Positions 27,484 to 39,586 of a DNA stretch of 64,000 nucleotides are shown piece after piece. Source of the DNA: Candidatus Pantoea bituminis (lineage in GTDB: Bacteria > Pseudomonadota > Gammaproteobacteria > Enterobacterales > Enterobacteriaceae); NCBI RefSeq assembly GCF_018842675.1, contig NZ_JAGTWO010000004.1, positions 3,286,001 through 3,350,000 on the forward strand, in the 5' to 3' direction. The first letter of the stretch is position 1. The number at the start of each line of letters is the position of its first letter. The notes beneath the pieces were generated by a model, which was not told the origin of the DNA, ran no database searches, and worked only from the letters and a program-made list of their open reading frames with translations. Made by a program: the position numbers and the translations under genes.

Positions 27484-28560
27484 TTAGCGCCGTTTAATCA
27501 ACATGAACATACTGATCGCAAAGAAGGCGAAGCTTGGCAGAATCGCCCCCATGACGGGCGGTAATCCATAAACCAGGCTGAGTGGGCCAAAAATCTGATC
27601 CAATACATAGAACAGAAAGCCGAAGCTGATGCCGGTAACGACGCGTACGCCCATTGATACGCTACGTAGCGGACCAAAGATAAATGACAGCGCCATCAAC
27701 ATCATTACGGCTACCGAAAGCGGCTGGAAAATCTTGCTCCACATATTGAGCTGATATCGTCCAGATTCCTGGCCGCTCTGCTTCAAATACTTGCTGTAAT
27801 TGTAGAGGCCGCTAATGGATAGCGCATCGGGATCCAGCGCCACCACACCGAGTTTGTCCGGCGTCAGGTTGGTTTTCCATTCGCCACCCAAGCTCTGCGA
27901 ACCGGTAATTTGCTTGGGATCGTTTAAGTCAGATTCATCAACCTGCGACAGTATCCAACGTTTTTTATTCATATCCCAGGTCGCGCTGGCGGCGTAACGC
28001 ACGCTAAGCAAACGACGCTGATCGTTGAAGTTGTAAATGCTCACACCATCGATTTCATTGTTGCCTTTGATGCGCTCAATATAGATGAAGCTATTGCCAT
28101 CCTTCGCCCACAAGCCATTTTGCGTGGAAAGCAGCGCGCCGCCGTACAGCTGCTGCGCACGGTAATTACGTGCCATTTGCTCGCCTTGCGGCGCAACAAA
28201 CTCACCAATTGCCATTGTCAGCAGCACCAGCGGAATAGCGGTTTTCATTACCGACAGCGCGACTTGCGTACGGGTAAAACCCGCCGCCTGCATGACCACC
28301 AGCTCGCTACGCTGGGCTAAAGCACCCAAGCCCAGCAGCGCGCCCAACAATGCCGCCATCGGGAAGAAGATCTCGATATCTTTTGGCACGCTGAGAATCG
28401 TGTAGTAACCCGCGTCCAGGGCGGTATAGGCGCCCTGCCCGGTTTTACGCAGCTGATCAACAAACTTGATGATGCCGGAGAGCGACACCAACATGAACAG
28501 CGTCAACATGATGGTGTTAAAGATGGTTTTACCGATATAACGGTCAAGAACGCGAAACAT
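27484..28560 (-). CDS. lptG: LPS export ABC transporter permease LptG
   Basis: 358 residues, starting at the ATG that overlaps the lptF stop (ATGA). It has the family pattern of three N-terminal helices (LDRYIGKTIFNTIMLTLFMLVSLSGIIKFVDQL, then [38 protein letters not shown]), a periplasmic beta-jellyroll domain (residues 130-260) and three C-terminal helices. With LptF and LptB it extracts LPS from the inner membrane and hands it to LptC. It is essential in most enterobacteria, and its frame is intact. Confidence 0.97.
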   Translation of the reverse strand: MFRVLDRYIGKTIFNTIMLTLFMLVSLSGIIKFVDQLRKTGQGAYTALDAGYYTILSVPKDIEIFFPMAALLGALLGLGALAQRSELVVMQAAGFTRTQVALSVMKTAIPLVLLTMAIGEFVAPQGEQMARNYRAQQLYGGALLSTQNGLWAKDGNSFIYIERIKGNNEIDGVSIYNFNDQRRLLSVRYAASATWDMNKKRWILSQVDESDLNDPKQITGSQSLGGEWKTNLTPDKLGVVALDPDALSISGLYNYSKYLKQSGQESGRYQLNMWSKIFQPLSVAVMMLMALSFIFGPLRSVSMGVRVVTGISFGFLFYVLDQIFGPLSLVYGLPPVMGAILPSFAFFAISMFMLIKRR

Positions 28561-29660
28561 CAGACCGACCCTCCGCGAGTAAAGCGGGCGCGTACGCGAC
28601 GCATCGGCACCGTATCCCACAAGTTAAGCAGCACCGCCAGCAGCAGATAACTCAGATTCACCACCCACATCCAGAGGGCTGGATCGAGGCGGCCTTTAGC
28701 ACCACTCGATTTCAACGAACTCTGTAACAGGAAGAAAATCAGGTAAAGCAGCATGGCCGGTAACATTGACAGTACGCGCCCCTGACGTGGGTTCACCACG
28801 CTGAGCGGCACCACCATCAACGCCATGATCAGGACCGAGAACACCAGCGTGATGCGCCAATGCAGCTCAGAGCGAAACTCTGGCGTGTCATTGTGGAACA
28901 AGCCGACAAAATCGGACTGCTCAGCATCGTTGGGATCGAGCGTGGCTTCTTTATAGCCGACAAACGCCTGATAATTATTGAAGTCGGTGATGCGGAAATC
29001 ACGCAGCATTGCCGTGCCTTCAAAGCGCGTGCCTTTATCCAGCGTGACCACCTGCGAGCCGTCATTACGCTGTTCCATGTGGCCGCTGTCTGCCAGCACC
29101 ACAGAGGGGCGTGCGTTACCTTTCGGCCGCAGCTGCGCCAGGAACACGTTCCCGAACTGGTTGCCTTTCACGTTTTCAATGAACAACACCGCGTTGCCAT
29201 CGCTGGAGGTCTGGAATTGACCTGCCGCCAGCGCCGCTGCGCCAGGGTTAGCTTTGGCGTTTTGCGTCACTTCATCCTGATAACGTGATGACCACGGTCC
29301 CAGCCAGGCGACATTTACCGCCGCCACAATCGACGTGAATAACATCAGCACCATTGCAGCCTTGACCAAAACAGCTTTGCTCAGGCCGCAGGCGTGCATG
29401 ACGGTAATTTCACTTTCCGTATAGAGCCGCCCAAGGGTCATCAAAATCGCCAGAAACAGACTCAAGGGCAGAATAAGTTGTGCCATTTCAGGCACACCGA
29501 GGCCTAACAGTGTCAGAACAAGGTTTGTCGGGATTTCGCCATCCACCGCGGCTCCTAAAATCCTGACTAACTTCTGACAAAAGAAGATTAATAGCAGGAT
29601 GAAGAGGATAGCCAGCTGGCTTTTGAGCGTTTCACGAACCAGATATCTAATGATGATCAC
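28560..29660 (-). CDS. lptF: LPS export ABC transporter permease LptF
   Basis: 366 residues. The N-terminal helices start MIIIRYLVRETLKSQLAILFILLLIFFCQKLVRIL, then MAQLILPLSLFLAILMTLGRLYTESEITVMHACGLS (coupling-helix region for LptB), a periplasmic jellyroll (about residues 130-265) and C-terminal helices (LVFSVLIMALMVVPLSVVNPRQGR). It pairs with LptG in the LptB2FG extractor. The operon order lptF-lptG with a 1-bp stop/start overlap implies coupled synthesis. It diverges from pepA across 268 bp, as in E. coli. Confidence 0.97.
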   Translation of the reverse strand: MIIIRYLVRETLKSQLAILFILLLIFFCQKLVRILGAAVDGEIPTNLVLTLLGLGVPEMAQLILPLSLFLAILMTLGRLYTESEITVMHACGLSKAVLVKAAMVLMLFTSIVAAVNVAWLGPWSSRYQDEVTQNAKANPGAAALAAGQFQTSSDGNAVLFIENVKGNQFGNVFLAQLRPKGNARPSVVLADSGHMEQRNDGSQVVTLDKGTRFEGTAMLRDFRITDFNNYQAFVGYKEATLDPNDAEQSDFVGLFHNDTPEFRSELHWRITLVFSVLIMALMVVPLSVVNPRQGRVLSMLPAMLLYLIFFLLQSSLKSSGAKGRLDPALWMWVVNLSYLLLAVLLNLWDTVPMRRVRARFTRGGSV

Positions 29661-29913
29661 GCTTAGTACGCCTGTGAAAACTTGTCTTTTTGCAGGAAAA
29701 TCGCTAGTTTCAACGCTTATCAGCCATTTTTCTTCATCAATGGCCGTTATCGCAGCTAAAATTGTATGACAATCGCGTTTGGGTGGTGAAAAAACAACAT
29801 CTTGTCACCCTGATTCATTATGACCTCCAGTGGCTAAATGTCATGCCGCCACGATGAATAAATGGGTCACGAGCGCGCTACATTCTAGCGACAGCGACGG
29901 CCGTTGTCTTTAA

Positions 29914-31439
<1,526 letters not shown>

Positions 31440-31461
31440 CAGCTTCTTCTACATTGAAAGC

Positions 31462-31486
31462 AAGGGCGGAGATTCCGCCCTTTTTA
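31462..31486 (+). terminator. Terminator between pepA and holC
   Basis: A 9-bp perfect stem (AAGGGCGGA/TCCGCCCTT) with a GAT loop and a T tract, 22 bp after the pepA stop. Confidence 0.9.
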
Positions 31487-31505
31487 TCTTCTGACGAGCA
31501 TGCCG

Positions 31506-31964
31506 ATGAAAAACGCAACCTTCTACGTGATGGAAACCGATGCACCGAGCGACGGCCTGAGCGCCATTGAAGCGCTGGTGTGCGATCTGGCTGAAACGCG
31601 CTGGCGGGCGGGCAAACGGGTGCTGATCGCCTGTGAAGATGAGCAGCAAGCCATTCGTCTCGACGAAGCGCTGTGGCAACGACCGGCAAACGCCTTCGTG
31701 CCGCATAATCTTGCCGGCGAAGGCCCGCGCTACGGCGCGCCGGTTGAGCTGGCCTGGCCGCAGCGTCGCGGCAGTTCGCCTCGCGATCTGCTCATTAGCC
31801 TGCTGCCACAGTTCGCAGATTTTGCCACTGCTTTCCATGAAGTGGTAGACTTCGTCCCTTACGAAGAATCTCTCAAACAGCTGGCGCGTGATCGCTACAA
31901 AGCGTATCGCAGCGTTGGTTTCCAATTGAATACGGCAACGCCGCCACAGCCGCAAACGACATAG
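31506..31964 (+). CDS. holC: DNA polymerase III chi subunit HolC
   Basis: 152 residues. MKNATFYVMETDAPSDGLSAIEALVCDLAETRWRAGKRVLIACEDEQQAIRLDEALWQ and FVPHNLAGEGPRYGAPVELAW are characteristic of chi, which binds psi (HolD) and the C-terminal tail of SSB within the clamp loader. I start at the second Met (MKNATFY), the usual family start; the frame also has ATG 31500. It lies 6 bp before valS and is probably co-transcribed with it, as in E. coli. The frame is intact. Confidence 0.95.
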   Translation: MKNATFYVMETDAPSDGLSAIEALVCDLAETRWRAGKRVLIACEDEQQAIRLDEALWQRPANAFVPHNLAGEGPRYGAPVELAWPQRRGSSPRDLLISLLPQFADFATAFHEVVDFVPYEESLKQLARDRYKAYRSVGFQLNTATPPQPQTT

Positions 31965-31970
31965 CAGAAC

Positions 31971-34826
31971 ATGGAAAAGACATATAACCCGCAAGATATC
32001 GAGCAGCCGCTTTACGAGCATTGGGAAAAGCAGGGCTACTTTAAACCGAATGGCGATACCAGCCAGGAAAGCTTTTGCATCATGATCCCGCCGCCGAACG
32101 TCACCGGTAGCTTGCACATGGGTCACGCTTTCCAACAAACCATCATGGATACCATGATTCGCTACCAGCGCATGCAGGGTAAAAATACCTTGTGGCAAGC
32201 CGGTACTGACCACGCGGGCATCGCCACGCAGATGGTGGTTGAGCGCAAAATTGCCGCTGAAGAGGGCAAAACACGTCAGGATTACGGACGTGATGCGTTC
32301 ATCGAAAAAATCTGGCAGTGGAAGGCAGAATCGGGCGGCACCATTACCCGTCAGATGCGCCGTCTGGGCAACTCAGTGGATTGGGAGCGTGAACGTTTCA
32401 CCATGGATGATGGTTTGTCCAATGCGGTGAAAGAAGTGTTCGTACGTCTCTATAAAGAGAACCTGATTTACCGTGGCAAGCGCCTGGTTAACTGGGATCC
32501 GAAATTACGCACCGCTATTTCCGATCTGGAAGTGGAAAACCGCGAGAGCAAAGGCTCGATGTGGCACATCCGCTATCCGCTGGCTGATGGCGCGAAAACC
32601 GCAGATGGCAAAGATTATCTGGTGGTAGCCACCACACGTCCAGAAACCCTGTTGGGCGATACGGGCGTGGCGGTCAATCCAGAAGATCCGCGTTATAAAG
32701 ATTTGATCGGCAAGTTTATTCTGCTGCCGCTGGTGAACCGCCTGATCCCAATCGTTGGCGACGAACACGCCGACATGGAAAAAGGCACCGGCTGCGTGAA
32801 AATCACGCCAGCGCATGACTTTAATGACTATGAAGTTGGCCGTCGCCACAAGCTGCCGATGATCAACATTCTGACTTTCGATGGCGATATCCGCGAGCGC
32901 GCGGAAGTGTTCGATACCAACGGCGAAGTCAGCGATGCCTGTGCCGATGATATCCCAGCAGAGTTCCAGAAAATGGAGCGTTTTGCTGCACGTAAAGCGA
33001 TTGTCGCGGCTGTTGATGAACGTGGCCTGCTGGAAGAGATCAAACCCCACGATCTGACCGTTCCTTACGGCGACCGTGGCGGCGTGGTCATCGAACCGAT
33101 GTTGACCGACCAATGGTATGTGCGTACTGCCCCGCTGGCGAAAGTCGCCGTAGAAGCGGTTGAAAACGGTGACATTCAGTTTGTGCCGAAGCAGTACGAA
33201 AACATGTACTTCTCCTGGATGCGCGATATTCAGGATTGGTGTATTTCACGTCAGTTGTGGTGGGGTCATCGCATTCCGGCATGGTACGACAATGACGGCA
33301 ACGTCTATGTTGGCCGCACCGAAGACGAAGTGCGCAGCGAAAACAACCTGGCCGCCGATGTGGCGCTGCGTCAGGATGATGACGTGCTTGATACCTGGTT
33401 CTCCTCCGGCCTGTGGACATTCTCTACGCTGGGCTGGCCGGAAAACACCGAAGCGCTGCGTACCTTCCATCCGACCAGCGTGCTGGTCAGCGGCTTCGAC
33501 ATCATTTTCTTCTGGATTGCCCGCATGATCATGCTGACCATGCACTTCATCAAAGATGAAGACGGCAAGCCGCAGGTTCCGTTCAAAACCGTCTACATGA
33601 CCGGTTTGATTCGTGACGAAGAAGGCCAGAAGATGTCGAAATCCAAGGGCAACGTGATTGACCCGCTGGATATGGTTGACGGCATTTCACTGGAGTCGCT
33701 GCTGGAAAAACGCACCGGCAACATGATGCAGCCGCAGCTGGCTGAGAAGATCCGTAAACGCACCGAGAAACAGTTCCCGAACGGCATTGAGCCGTCAGGT
33801 ACCGATGCGCTGCGTTTCACCCTGGCAGCTCTGGCTTCAACCGGTCGAGACATTAACTGGGACATGAAGCGCCTGGAAGGCTACCGCAACTTCTGTAACA
33901 AGCTGTGGAACGCCAGCCGCTTTGTCTTGATGAACACTGAAGATCAAGATTGCGGCCAAAACGGCGGCGAAATGACGCTGTCGCTGGCGGATCGCTGGAT
34001 CCTGACCGAGTTCAACAGCACGGTGAAAGCCTACCGTGAAGCGCTGGACAGCTACCGTTTCGACATCGCGGCTAACCTGCTTTACGATTTCACCTGGAAC
34101 CAGTTCTGCGACTGGTATCTGGAGCTGACTAAGCCGGTGATGACCAGCGGTAGCGAATCTGAGCTGCGCGGCACGCGTCACACGCTGCTGCACGTTCTGG
34201 AAGCGTTACTGCGCCTGGCGCATCCGATTATTCCGTTCATCACCGAAACCATCTGGCAGCGTGTGAAAGTGCTGAAAAACATCAGCGACGACACCATCAT
34301 GTTGCAGCCTTTCCCGCACTACGACGCGGCGAAAGAAGATGCTGAAGCGAAAGCGGATATCGACTGGATGAAACAGGCGATTGTCGCGGTACGTAATATT
34401 CGTGCAGAAATGAACATTGCGCCAAGCAAACCGCTGGACGTGTTGCTGCGTAACGCCTCGCCTGCTGCGCTGCGTCGCGTTGAAGATAACCGCAACTTCC
34501 TGTCACGCCTGGCGCGTCTGGCAAGTTTGACCGTGCTGCCTGCGGGCGAGAAAGGTCCCGTTTCCGTCACCAAGATCGTTGAAGGTGCTGAACTGTTGAT
34601 CCCAATGGCCGATCTGGTTGATAAAACAGCCGAGCTTGAGCGTCTGGCGAAAGAGCTGGTTAAGCTGGATGTCGAAATCGATAAGATCCAGGCCAAACTG
34701 GCTAACGAAGGCTTTGTTTCACGCGCCCCGGAAGCGGTGGTAGTGAAAGAACGCGAGCGTGTGGCTGATCTGGAACAATCAAAAACAAAACTGATTGAAC
34801 AGCAGGCCGTGATTGCGGCATTGTAA
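31971..34826 (+). CDS. valS: Valyl-tRNA synthetase
   Basis: 951 residues, full family length. The class I signatures are present: HMGH (the HIGH motif, residues 49-52, in [15 protein letters not shown]) and KMSKS at residues 554-558 ([14 protein letters not shown]). The CP1 editing domain lies between them, with [22 protein letters not shown]. The anticodon-binding helical region and a C-terminal coiled coil ([43 protein letters not shown]) follow. It charges tRNA-Val. The long open frame shows no homopolymer break. It ends at a strong terminator. Confidence 0.98.
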   Translation: MEKTYNPQDIEQPLYEHWEKQGYFKPNGDTSQESFCIMIPPPNVTGSLHMGHAFQQTIMDTMIRYQRMQGKNTLWQAGTDHAGIATQMVVERKIAAEEGKTRQDYGRDAFIEKIWQWKAESGGTITRQMRRLGNSVDWERERFTMDDGLSNAVKEVFVRLYKENLIYRGKRLVNWDPKLRTAISDLEVENRESKGSMWHIRYPLADGAKTADGKDYLVVATTRPETLLGDTGVAVNPEDPRYKDLIGKFILLPLVNRLIPIVGDEHADMEKGTGCVKITPAHDFNDYEVGRRHKLPMINILTFDGDIRERAEVFDTNGEVSDACADDIPAEFQKMERFAARKAIVAAVDERGLLEEIKPHDLTVPYGDRGGVVIEPMLTDQWYVRTAPLAKVAVEAVENGDIQFVPKQYENMYFSWMRDIQDWCISRQLWWGHRIPAWYDNDGNVYVGRTEDEVRSENNLAADVALRQDDDVLDTWFSSGLWTFSTLGWPENTEALRTFHPTSVLVSGFDIIFFWIARMIMLTMHFIKDEDGKPQVPFKTVYMTGLIRDEEGQKMSKSKGNVIDPLDMVDGISLESLLEKRTGNMMQPQLAEKIRKRTEKQFPNGIEPSGTDALRFTLAALASTGRDINWDMKRLEGYRNFCNKLWNASRFVLMNTEDQDCGQNGGEMTLSLADRWILTEFNSTVKAYREALDSYRFDIAANLLYDFTWNQFCDWYLELTKPVMTSGSESELRGTRHTLLHVLEALLRLAHPIIPFITETIWQRVKVLKNISDDTIMLQPFPHYDAAKEDAEAKADIDWMKQAIVAVRNIRAEMNIAPSKPLDVLLRNASPAALRRVEDNRNFLSRLARLASLTVLPAGEKGPVSVTKIVEGAELLIPMADLVDKTAELERLAKELVKLDVEIDKIQAKLANEGFVSRAPEAVVVKERERVADLEQSKTKLIEQQAVIAAL

Positions 34827-34853
34827 GCGTCTTAGTCTGACTGCTTAATTATC

Positions 34854-34879
34854 AAGCCGGGCTAAGCCCGGCTTTTTTT
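34854..34879 (+). terminator. Terminator of holC-valS
   Basis: A 9-bp perfect stem (AAGCCGGGC/GCCCGGCTT) with a TAA loop and T7, 27 bp after the valS stop. Confidence 0.95.
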
Positions 34880-34906
34880 ATTTATTTCGCAATAGATTCG
34901 GAAGAG

Positions 34907-35416
34907 ATGATGACTACCACCGCAACGCGACGTGACCTTCAGGTGCGTCCAATCACTGCCGCCGACAATCCGCATATCGCGCAGGTTATTCGAGTTGTTT
35001 CTGCGGAGTTCGGCCTGACTGCCGACAAAGGCTATACCGTTTCCGATCCTGACCTTGATCGACTCTCTGAGGTTTACAGCGCCGAACACAGCGCTTATTG
35101 GATCGTCGAGTATCAAGGCAAAGTGATGGGCGGCGGCGGCATCGCCGCGCTGGCCTGTAGCGCGCCAGATATCTGTGAGTTGCAAAAGATGTATTTCATG
35201 CCCGATGTGCGCGGCTTAGGTTTAGCGCGTGAACTGGCAATCTGTGCCATGGAACATGCGCGCCAGCGCGGTTTTCGTCGCTGCTATCTTGAAACCACCG
35301 CCAGCCTGACGCGGGCGATCAAACTCTATGAGTCGCTGGGTTTTGAATTAATTGATCGCGCCATGGGCTGCACCGGCCATGTCGATTGTGAAGTGCGGAT
35401 GTTGAAAGTGCTGTAA
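34907..35416 (+). CDS. yjgM: GNAT acetyltransferase YjgM
   Basis: 169 residues of the Gcn5-related N-acetyltransferase fold: [26 protein letters not shown], then the acetyl-CoA loop [55 protein letters not shown] (R-G-x-G-x-A pattern). It corresponds to YjgM, which lies downstream of valS in E. coli too; the substrate is not known. It is possibly separately transcribed, since the valS terminator lies just upstream. It converges on miaE. Confidence 0.88.
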   Translation: MMTTTATRRDLQVRPITAADNPHIAQVIRVVSAEFGLTADKGYTVSDPDLDRLSEVYSAEHSAYWIVEYQGKVMGGGGIAALACSAPDICELQKMYFMPDVRGLGLARELAICAMEHARQRGFRRCYLETTASLTRAIKLYESLGFELIDRAMGCTGHVDCEVRMLKVL

Positions 35417-35422
35417 TCCTGT

Positions 35423-35446
35423 CCCTCATCCGCTTGCGGATGAGGG
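35423..35446. other. Stem-loop between convergent yjgM and miaE
   Basis: An 11-bp perfect stem (CCCTCATCCGC/GCGGATGAGGG) with a 2-nt spacer. The T tract precedes rather than follows it on the minus strand, so it is not a textbook terminator. Confidence 0.6.
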
Positions 35447-35455
35447 AAAAAACCG

Positions 35456-36217
35456 TCAAAACGCGGGCAGACCGCTATGAAAACGCAGTTCTTTATCCGG
35501 CTCGCTAATTAACCGCCCTTCAGTTTCACCAATCATCTGCACCCTTGGCGCAATATCCTTGGGTGAAATCTGCGCGGCCAGCGTCAAATAATCTTGATAA
35601 TGACGCGCTTCTGAACGCAACAGCGAAATATAAAAGGTCTCCAGTTCGCTATCCAGATAGGGCGCTAAACTGGCGAACCGTTCGCAGGAGCGCGCTTCAA
35701 TATAGGCACCACAAATCAGCTTGTCGATCAGCGTATCCGGCTCGTGCGTGGTGACTTCGCGCAGCAGTGATTTGGCATAACGGCTTGAGGTGATTTTCTG
35801 ATAAACCAACCCGCGCGACTGCATAATTTCCCAAACCTGATAAAAGTGATGCAGCTCTTCTTTAATCAGCAGCACCATCTTCTCAACCAAATCATCCGCC
35901 CACGGTAATTCATTGCGAACAATAATGCTTTTGGTCAGGTTTTTATGCGCGTTAATGAAATCGCTGTCGCCATCTTCGCGAAAGATAAAATCTTCATACG
36001 GCTTCAACCAGGCACGAATAGCCTCGCCGCTGGGTTTGTCGGCGACGTATTTACGGATCAACCACACCGCGGTTTGTGCCGCCTTGAGCTCGCAAACCAG
36101 ATGATCGGTCAGTAACAGTGTAAGGTTTTCCGGCTTGCGCGCTTCGTCTATCCAGGCTTGCGGCGTGCGGCAATGAAGGAATTGGTAGATGGGTTCGAGT
36201 AACGGTGCGTAGTTCAT
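35456..36217 (-). CDS. miaE: tRNA-(ms2io6A37) hydroxylase MiaE
   Basis: 253 residues of the ferritin-like di-iron family. Iron-ligand helices are visible: DHLVCELKAAQTAVWL, LIKEELHHFYQVWEIM (ExxH), CGAYIEARSCERFASL and LLRSEARHYQDYL (ExxH). It hydroxylates the isopentenyl group of ms2i6A at position 37 of tRNAs reading UNN codons, using oxygen. It occurs in Salmonella and Pantoea but not in E. coli K-12. It lies downstream of rraB on the same strand, separated by a terminator. Confidence 0.95.
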   Translation of the reverse strand: MNYAPLLEPIYQFLHCRTPQAWIDEARKPENLTLLLTDHLVCELKAAQTAVWLIRKYVADKPSGEAIRAWLKPYEDFIFREDGDSDFINAHKNLTKSIIVRNELPWADDLVEKMVLLIKEELHHFYQVWEIMQSRGLVYQKITSSRYAKSLLREVTTHEPDTLIDKLICGAYIEARSCERFASLAPYLDSELETFYISLLRSEARHYQDYLTLAAQISPKDIAPRVQMIGETEGRLISEPDKELRFHSGLPAF

Positions 36218-36233
36218 TAGATTAAAACGTGGG

Positions 36234-36262
36234 TTAAAAAAGGAGGCGGAGCATGCTCCGCC
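36234..36262 (-). terminator. Terminator of rraB
   Basis: A perfect 18-bp palindrome (36245-36262) is followed on the minus strand by CCTCC... and six T, 10 bp after the rraB stop. Confidence 0.8.
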
Positions 36263-36271
36263 CGCTAGAAA

Positions 36272-36688
36272 TTAGTGACGAATACCGTCATCTTCTTCGT
36301 CATCGAGGATTTCGTCGTCTTCATCTTCCGCGTCTGGATCTTCGAAATAGGTGCCCCAACCGTCATAATCGACGTTGTATTTACCAATCAGATTCACCAG
36401 TTGCTCGACCTGTGCATCAATCAGCTCTGGCTTTAACGCCGCTTCGCTGATGATATCCACGCACATCACCGTGGTGCCATCTTCCAGCTCCAGCTCTTCC
36501 GGCTCGGTCACTTCATAGCCCAGCTTGAACGCATCTACAGCGGCTTTTTCAAGTGAGTCAAAGTTGTTGCATGAGAGATGATGCTCAATGGTATAGAGCG
36601 CGTCGGGATCGCTGCCATCCTCCAGCAGCTCTTCAATGATCAGGCGCGTCTCTTCACGCTGCTCTTCCAACAATGCTTCATATGCCAT
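36272..36688 (-). CDS. rraB: Ribonuclease E inhibitor RraB
   Basis: 138-139 residues starting at [40 protein letters not shown], the usual RraB opening. The upstream extension to 36775 is not used, since ATG 36688 follows a good ribosome binding site. The very acidic tail ([20 protein letters not shown]) is typical. RraB binds the RNase E scaffold region and alters degradosome composition. It diverges from argF across 162 bp, the same arrangement as E. coli. Confidence 0.95.
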   Translation of the reverse strand: MAYEALLEEQREETRLIIEELLEDGSDPDALYTIEHHLSCNNFDSLEKAAVDAFKLGYEVTEPEELELEDGTTVMCVDIISEAALKPELIDAQVEQLVNLIGKYNVDYDGWGTYFEDPDAEDEDDEILDDEEDDGIRH

Positions 36689-36786
36689 GGCGATGTCCTC
36701 TCTGAGTTTGGCAATAATCAAGTATTTTCCCACACTGCCCGGCGCGCCACTACACAAAACGAAAAGTTTATTCACGCCGGGGTTGA

Positions 36787-36828
36787 AAATGCATATTCAT
36801 ACGGTTAGATTGAATTTTAATTCACTTA
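36787..36828. promoter_or_regulatory. Tandem ARG boxes upstream of argF
   Basis: Box 2 has the near-perfect core TGAATTTTAATTCA (36811-36824). Box 1, centred about 21 bp upstream, is weaker (TGCATATTCAT). This spacing suits an ArgR hexamer. It overlaps the expected argF promoter, giving arginine repression. Confidence 0.8.
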
Positions 36829-36850
36829 TATTGGTTACATGGAGCGCTGC

Positions 36851-37857
36851 ATGAGTCAGCTTTATCAACGCCATTTCCTGAGATTACTGGATTTCTCCCT
36901 GCCGAAATCGATTATCTGCTTACCCTTTCAGCTGAATTAAAAAGCACTAAAAAAAGTGCGACTGAAAAGCAGTATCTGAAAGGCAAAAACATTGCGCTCA
37001 TCTTCGAAAAAGACTCGACCCGTACCCGATGCTCTTTCGAAGTTGCCGCTTACGATCAAGGCGCTAACGTCACCTATCTCGGCCCAAGCGGTAGCCAGAT
37101 TGGCCATAAAGAATCGATGAAAGATACCGCACGCGTTTTAGGCCGCATGTATGACGGCATACAATATCGCGGCTATGGCCAGGCGTTGGTTGAAACCCTG
37201 GCTGAATATGCCGGTGTGCCGGTGTGGAATGGCTTAACCACAGAGTTTCATCCTACGCAGTTACTCGCCGATCTGCTGACCATGCAGGAACAGCTGCCGA
37301 CTAAAAAACTCAGCGAAATGACGTTGGTCTACGTTGGTGATGCGCGTAACAACATGGGGAATACCATGCTGGAAGCCGCCGCGTTGGTAGGGTTAGATCT
37401 GCGTTTAGTGGCGCCAAAAGGCTGCTGGCCGGAAGAAGAGCTGGTGGCACATTGTCGCCAGGCGGCACAGCAAACCGGTGGCAAAATCACGCTGACCGAA
37501 AACATTGCTGAAGGCGTACAAGGTGCGGACTTTATCTATACCGACGTTTGGGTATCAATGGGCGAACCTAAAGCGGTGTGGGAAGAGCGTATCGCCTTGC
37601 TGCGGGGTTATCAGGTCAATAGCGAGATGCTGGCGCTGACCGGCAACCCAGCGGTGAAATTTTTGCATTGTCTGCCCGCCTTCCATGATGATCAAACCAC
37701 CCTGGGACGCCAGATGGCGGAACAATATGGTTTGCACAAGGGTATGGAAGTCAGTGATGAGGTGTTCGAATCCGCGCACAGCGTGGTCTTTGATCAGGCG
37801 GAAAACCGTATGCATACCATTAAGGCGGTGATGGTGGCGACGCTCGGCCAGCGATAA
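36851..37857 (+). CDS. argF: Ornithine carbamoyltransferase (frame broken at 36897-36899)
   Basis: About 335 residues when repaired. It opens [16 protein letters not shown], then the frame is lost at a run of three C; a fourth restores [59 protein letters not shown]. The STRTRCSFE carbamoyl-phosphate loop, [37 protein letters not shown] (ornithine domain) and [10 protein letters not shown] are all present. It converts carbamoyl phosphate and ornithine to citrulline. In E. coli the gene here is called argI; argF is the general name. ARG boxes lie upstream. Confidence 0.96.
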
Positions 37858-37897
37858 ATAAGCCGGAGCAAACGTTTTCGTTGTGTGCGATTTACCC

Positions 37898-37925
37898 TTG
37901 AAGCAAATTACTGAATGCGTATAAT
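37898..37925 (+). promoter_or_regulatory. Promoter of pyrLBI
   Basis: TTGAAG (37898-37903) and TATAAT (37920-37925) with a 16-bp spacer, 25 bp before the leader ATG. Confidence 0.8.
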
Positions 37926-37949
37926 GCGCCACAATTTGCCGGAGGAAAC

Positions 37950-38051
37950 ATGCAACAGCGCAACGAAAAATTTGACGCCCAATCTCGCCTGAATGCAGGC
38001 GGCGCATCTGTTTCTTTCCGTCATCGACCCGATCTTAAAAAAGCCCCTTAA
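37950..38051 (+). CDS. pyrL: pyrBI operon leader peptide PyrL
   Basis: 33 codons from ATG (strong GGAGG upstream) to a TAA inside the attenuator. The peptide is [20 protein letters not shown]... and bears little similarity to E. coli PyrL; only position and architecture are conserved. A pyrimidine-rich stretch late in the frame (TCTGTTTCTTTCC) supplies UTP-sensitive pausing. When UTP is low the polymerase pauses, the ribosome catches up and disrupts the attenuator, so pyrB is transcribed. Confidence 0.8.
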   Translation: MQQRNEKFDAQSRLNAGGASVSFRHRPDLKKAP

Positions 38052-38068
38052 TCAGGGGCTTTTTTTGT
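38039..38068 (+). terminator. pyrBI attenuator
   Basis: A perfect stem, AAGCCCCT/AGGGGCTT, with a TAATC loop and T7, overlapping the pyrL stop codon. It is the UTP-responsive terminator 31 bp before pyrB. Confidence 0.93.
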
Positions 38069-38098
38069 CTGAAATCCGGCAGCGCAGAGGAGAGAGCT

Positions 38099-39034
38099 AT
38101 GGCTAACCCGCTATATCGCAAGCACATTATTTCAATTAACGATCTCAGCCGCGACGAGCTGGAGTTGGTGCTGCATACCGCCGCGCAGCTCAAAGCCAAC
38201 CCGCAGCCGGAGTTATTAAAACACAACGTGATCGCCAGCTGCTTTTTTGAGGCATCGACGCGAACCCGTTTGTCGTTCGAATCCGCCATGCATCGTTTAG
38301 GCGCCTCGGTTGTGGGCTTTTCTGACGGCAGCAATACGTCGCTAGGTAAAAAAGGTGAAACGCTGGCGGACACTATTTCAGTGATCAGCACCTACGTTGA
38401 TGCGATTGTGATGCGTCATCCACAAGAAGGCGCAGCGCGTCTGGCAACGGAGTTTTCCGGCGGTATTCCTGTGCTTAACGCCGGTGATGGCGCGAATCAG
38501 CACCCGACACAAACCCTGCTGGATCTGTTTACCATTCGCGAAACGCAAAGTCGCCTCGACAACCTCAATGTCGCCATGGTCGGCGACCTGAAATATGGCC
38601 GCACCGTGCATTCACTGACGCAGGCGCTGGCCAAATTTGATGGCAACCGCTTCTTCTTCATCGCACCCGATGCGCTGGCAATGCCGGCTTACATCACTGA
38701 CATGCTGGATGAGCAGAACATTAAATGGTCGCGTCACGACAGTTTTGAAGAGGTGATGCCAGAGCTGGATATTCTCTATATGACGCGCGTGCAGAAAGAG
38801 CGTCTTGATCCGTCCGAATATGCCAACGTGAAAGCCCAGTTCATTCTTCGCGCCGCCGATTTAGCCGATGCGCGTGACAATATGAAGGTGCTGCATCCGC
38901 TGCCGCGCATCGATGAAATTACTACCGATGTGGATAAAACGCCTTACGCCTGGTATTTCCAGCAGGCCGGCAATGGCATTTACGCGCGTCAGGCTTTGCT
39001 GGCGTTGGTACTTAACAGCGAACTCGCCCTGTAA
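38099..39034 (+). CDS. pyrB: Aspartate carbamoyltransferase catalytic subunit
   Basis: 311 residues. STRTRLSFE carbamoyl-phosphate site (near residues 52-60), [25 protein letters not shown] loop, [19 protein letters not shown] and the C-terminal [11 protein letters not shown] are all present. It makes N-carbamoyl aspartate, the first committed step of pyrimidine synthesis, as a trimer within the c6r6 holoenzyme with PyrI. GAGGAGAG precedes the ATG. The pyrI gene follows after 12 bp. The frame is intact. Confidence 0.98.
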   Translation: MANPLYRKHIISINDLSRDELELVLHTAAQLKANPQPELLKHNVIASCFFEASTRTRLSFESAMHRLGASVVGFSDGSNTSLGKKGETLADTISVISTYVDAIVMRHPQEGAARLATEFSGGIPVLNAGDGANQHPTQTLLDLFTIRETQSRLDNLNVAMVGDLKYGRTVHSLTQALAKFDGNRFFFIAPDALAMPAYITDMLDEQNIKWSRHDSFEEVMPELDILYMTRVQKERLDPSEYANVKAQFILRAADLADARDNMKVLHPLPRIDEITTDVDKTPYAWYFQQAGNGIYARQALLALVLNSELAL

Positions 39035-39046
39035 GGAGCAAACAGC

Positions 39047-39511
39047 ATGACTCACGACAATAAATTGCAGGTCGAAGCGATCAAACGCGGCACAGTAATC
39101 GACCACATTCCCGCTCAGGTTGGCTTTAAGCTGCTGTCGCTGTTTCGCCTGACCGAGACCGATCAGCGCATCACTATCGGCTTGAATTTGCCGTCAGGTG
39201 AAATGGGCCGCAAAGATTTGATCAAGATTGAAAACACTTTTCTCACTGATGACCAGATCAACCAGCTGGCAGTTTACGCGCCACATGCGACGGTCAACCG
39301 TATCGACGAATATGAAGTGGTCGCAAAGATTGCGCCCACCTTGCCGGACCGCATCGACCGTGTGCTGACTTGCCCGAACAGCAACTGCATTAGCCGCAGC
39401 GAGCCGGTGTTCTCCAGCTTTGCGGTGAAAAGTCGTGCCGATGATGTGCATTTGAAGTGCAAATATTGCGAGAAAGAGTTCGCTCGTCATGTGGTGTTGG
39501 GTCACTGGTAA
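39047..39511 (+). CDS. pyrI: Aspartate carbamoyltransferase regulatory subunit
   Basis: 154 residues. The N-terminal nucleotide-binding domain ([45 protein letters not shown]) binds CTP/ATP/UTP. The C-terminal zinc domain has the four Cys ligands CPNSNC and CKYC, contacting PyrB. It gives CTP feedback inhibition. It is second in the operon, 12 bp after pyrB. Confidence 0.98.
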   Translation: MTHDNKLQVEAIKRGTVIDHIPAQVGFKLLSLFRLTETDQRITIGLNLPSGEMGRKDLIKIENTFLTDDQINQLAVYAPHATVNRIDEYEVVAKIAPTLPDRIDRVLTCPNSNCISRSEPVFSSFAVKSRADDVHLKCKYCEKEFARHVVLGHW

Positions 39512-39586
39512 TCCGTTTTCTCCTCCCTATAATGGAACCGTCGGCGGCGCTGTGATGCCGCTATTGCACACAACCCAGGAGCAATA

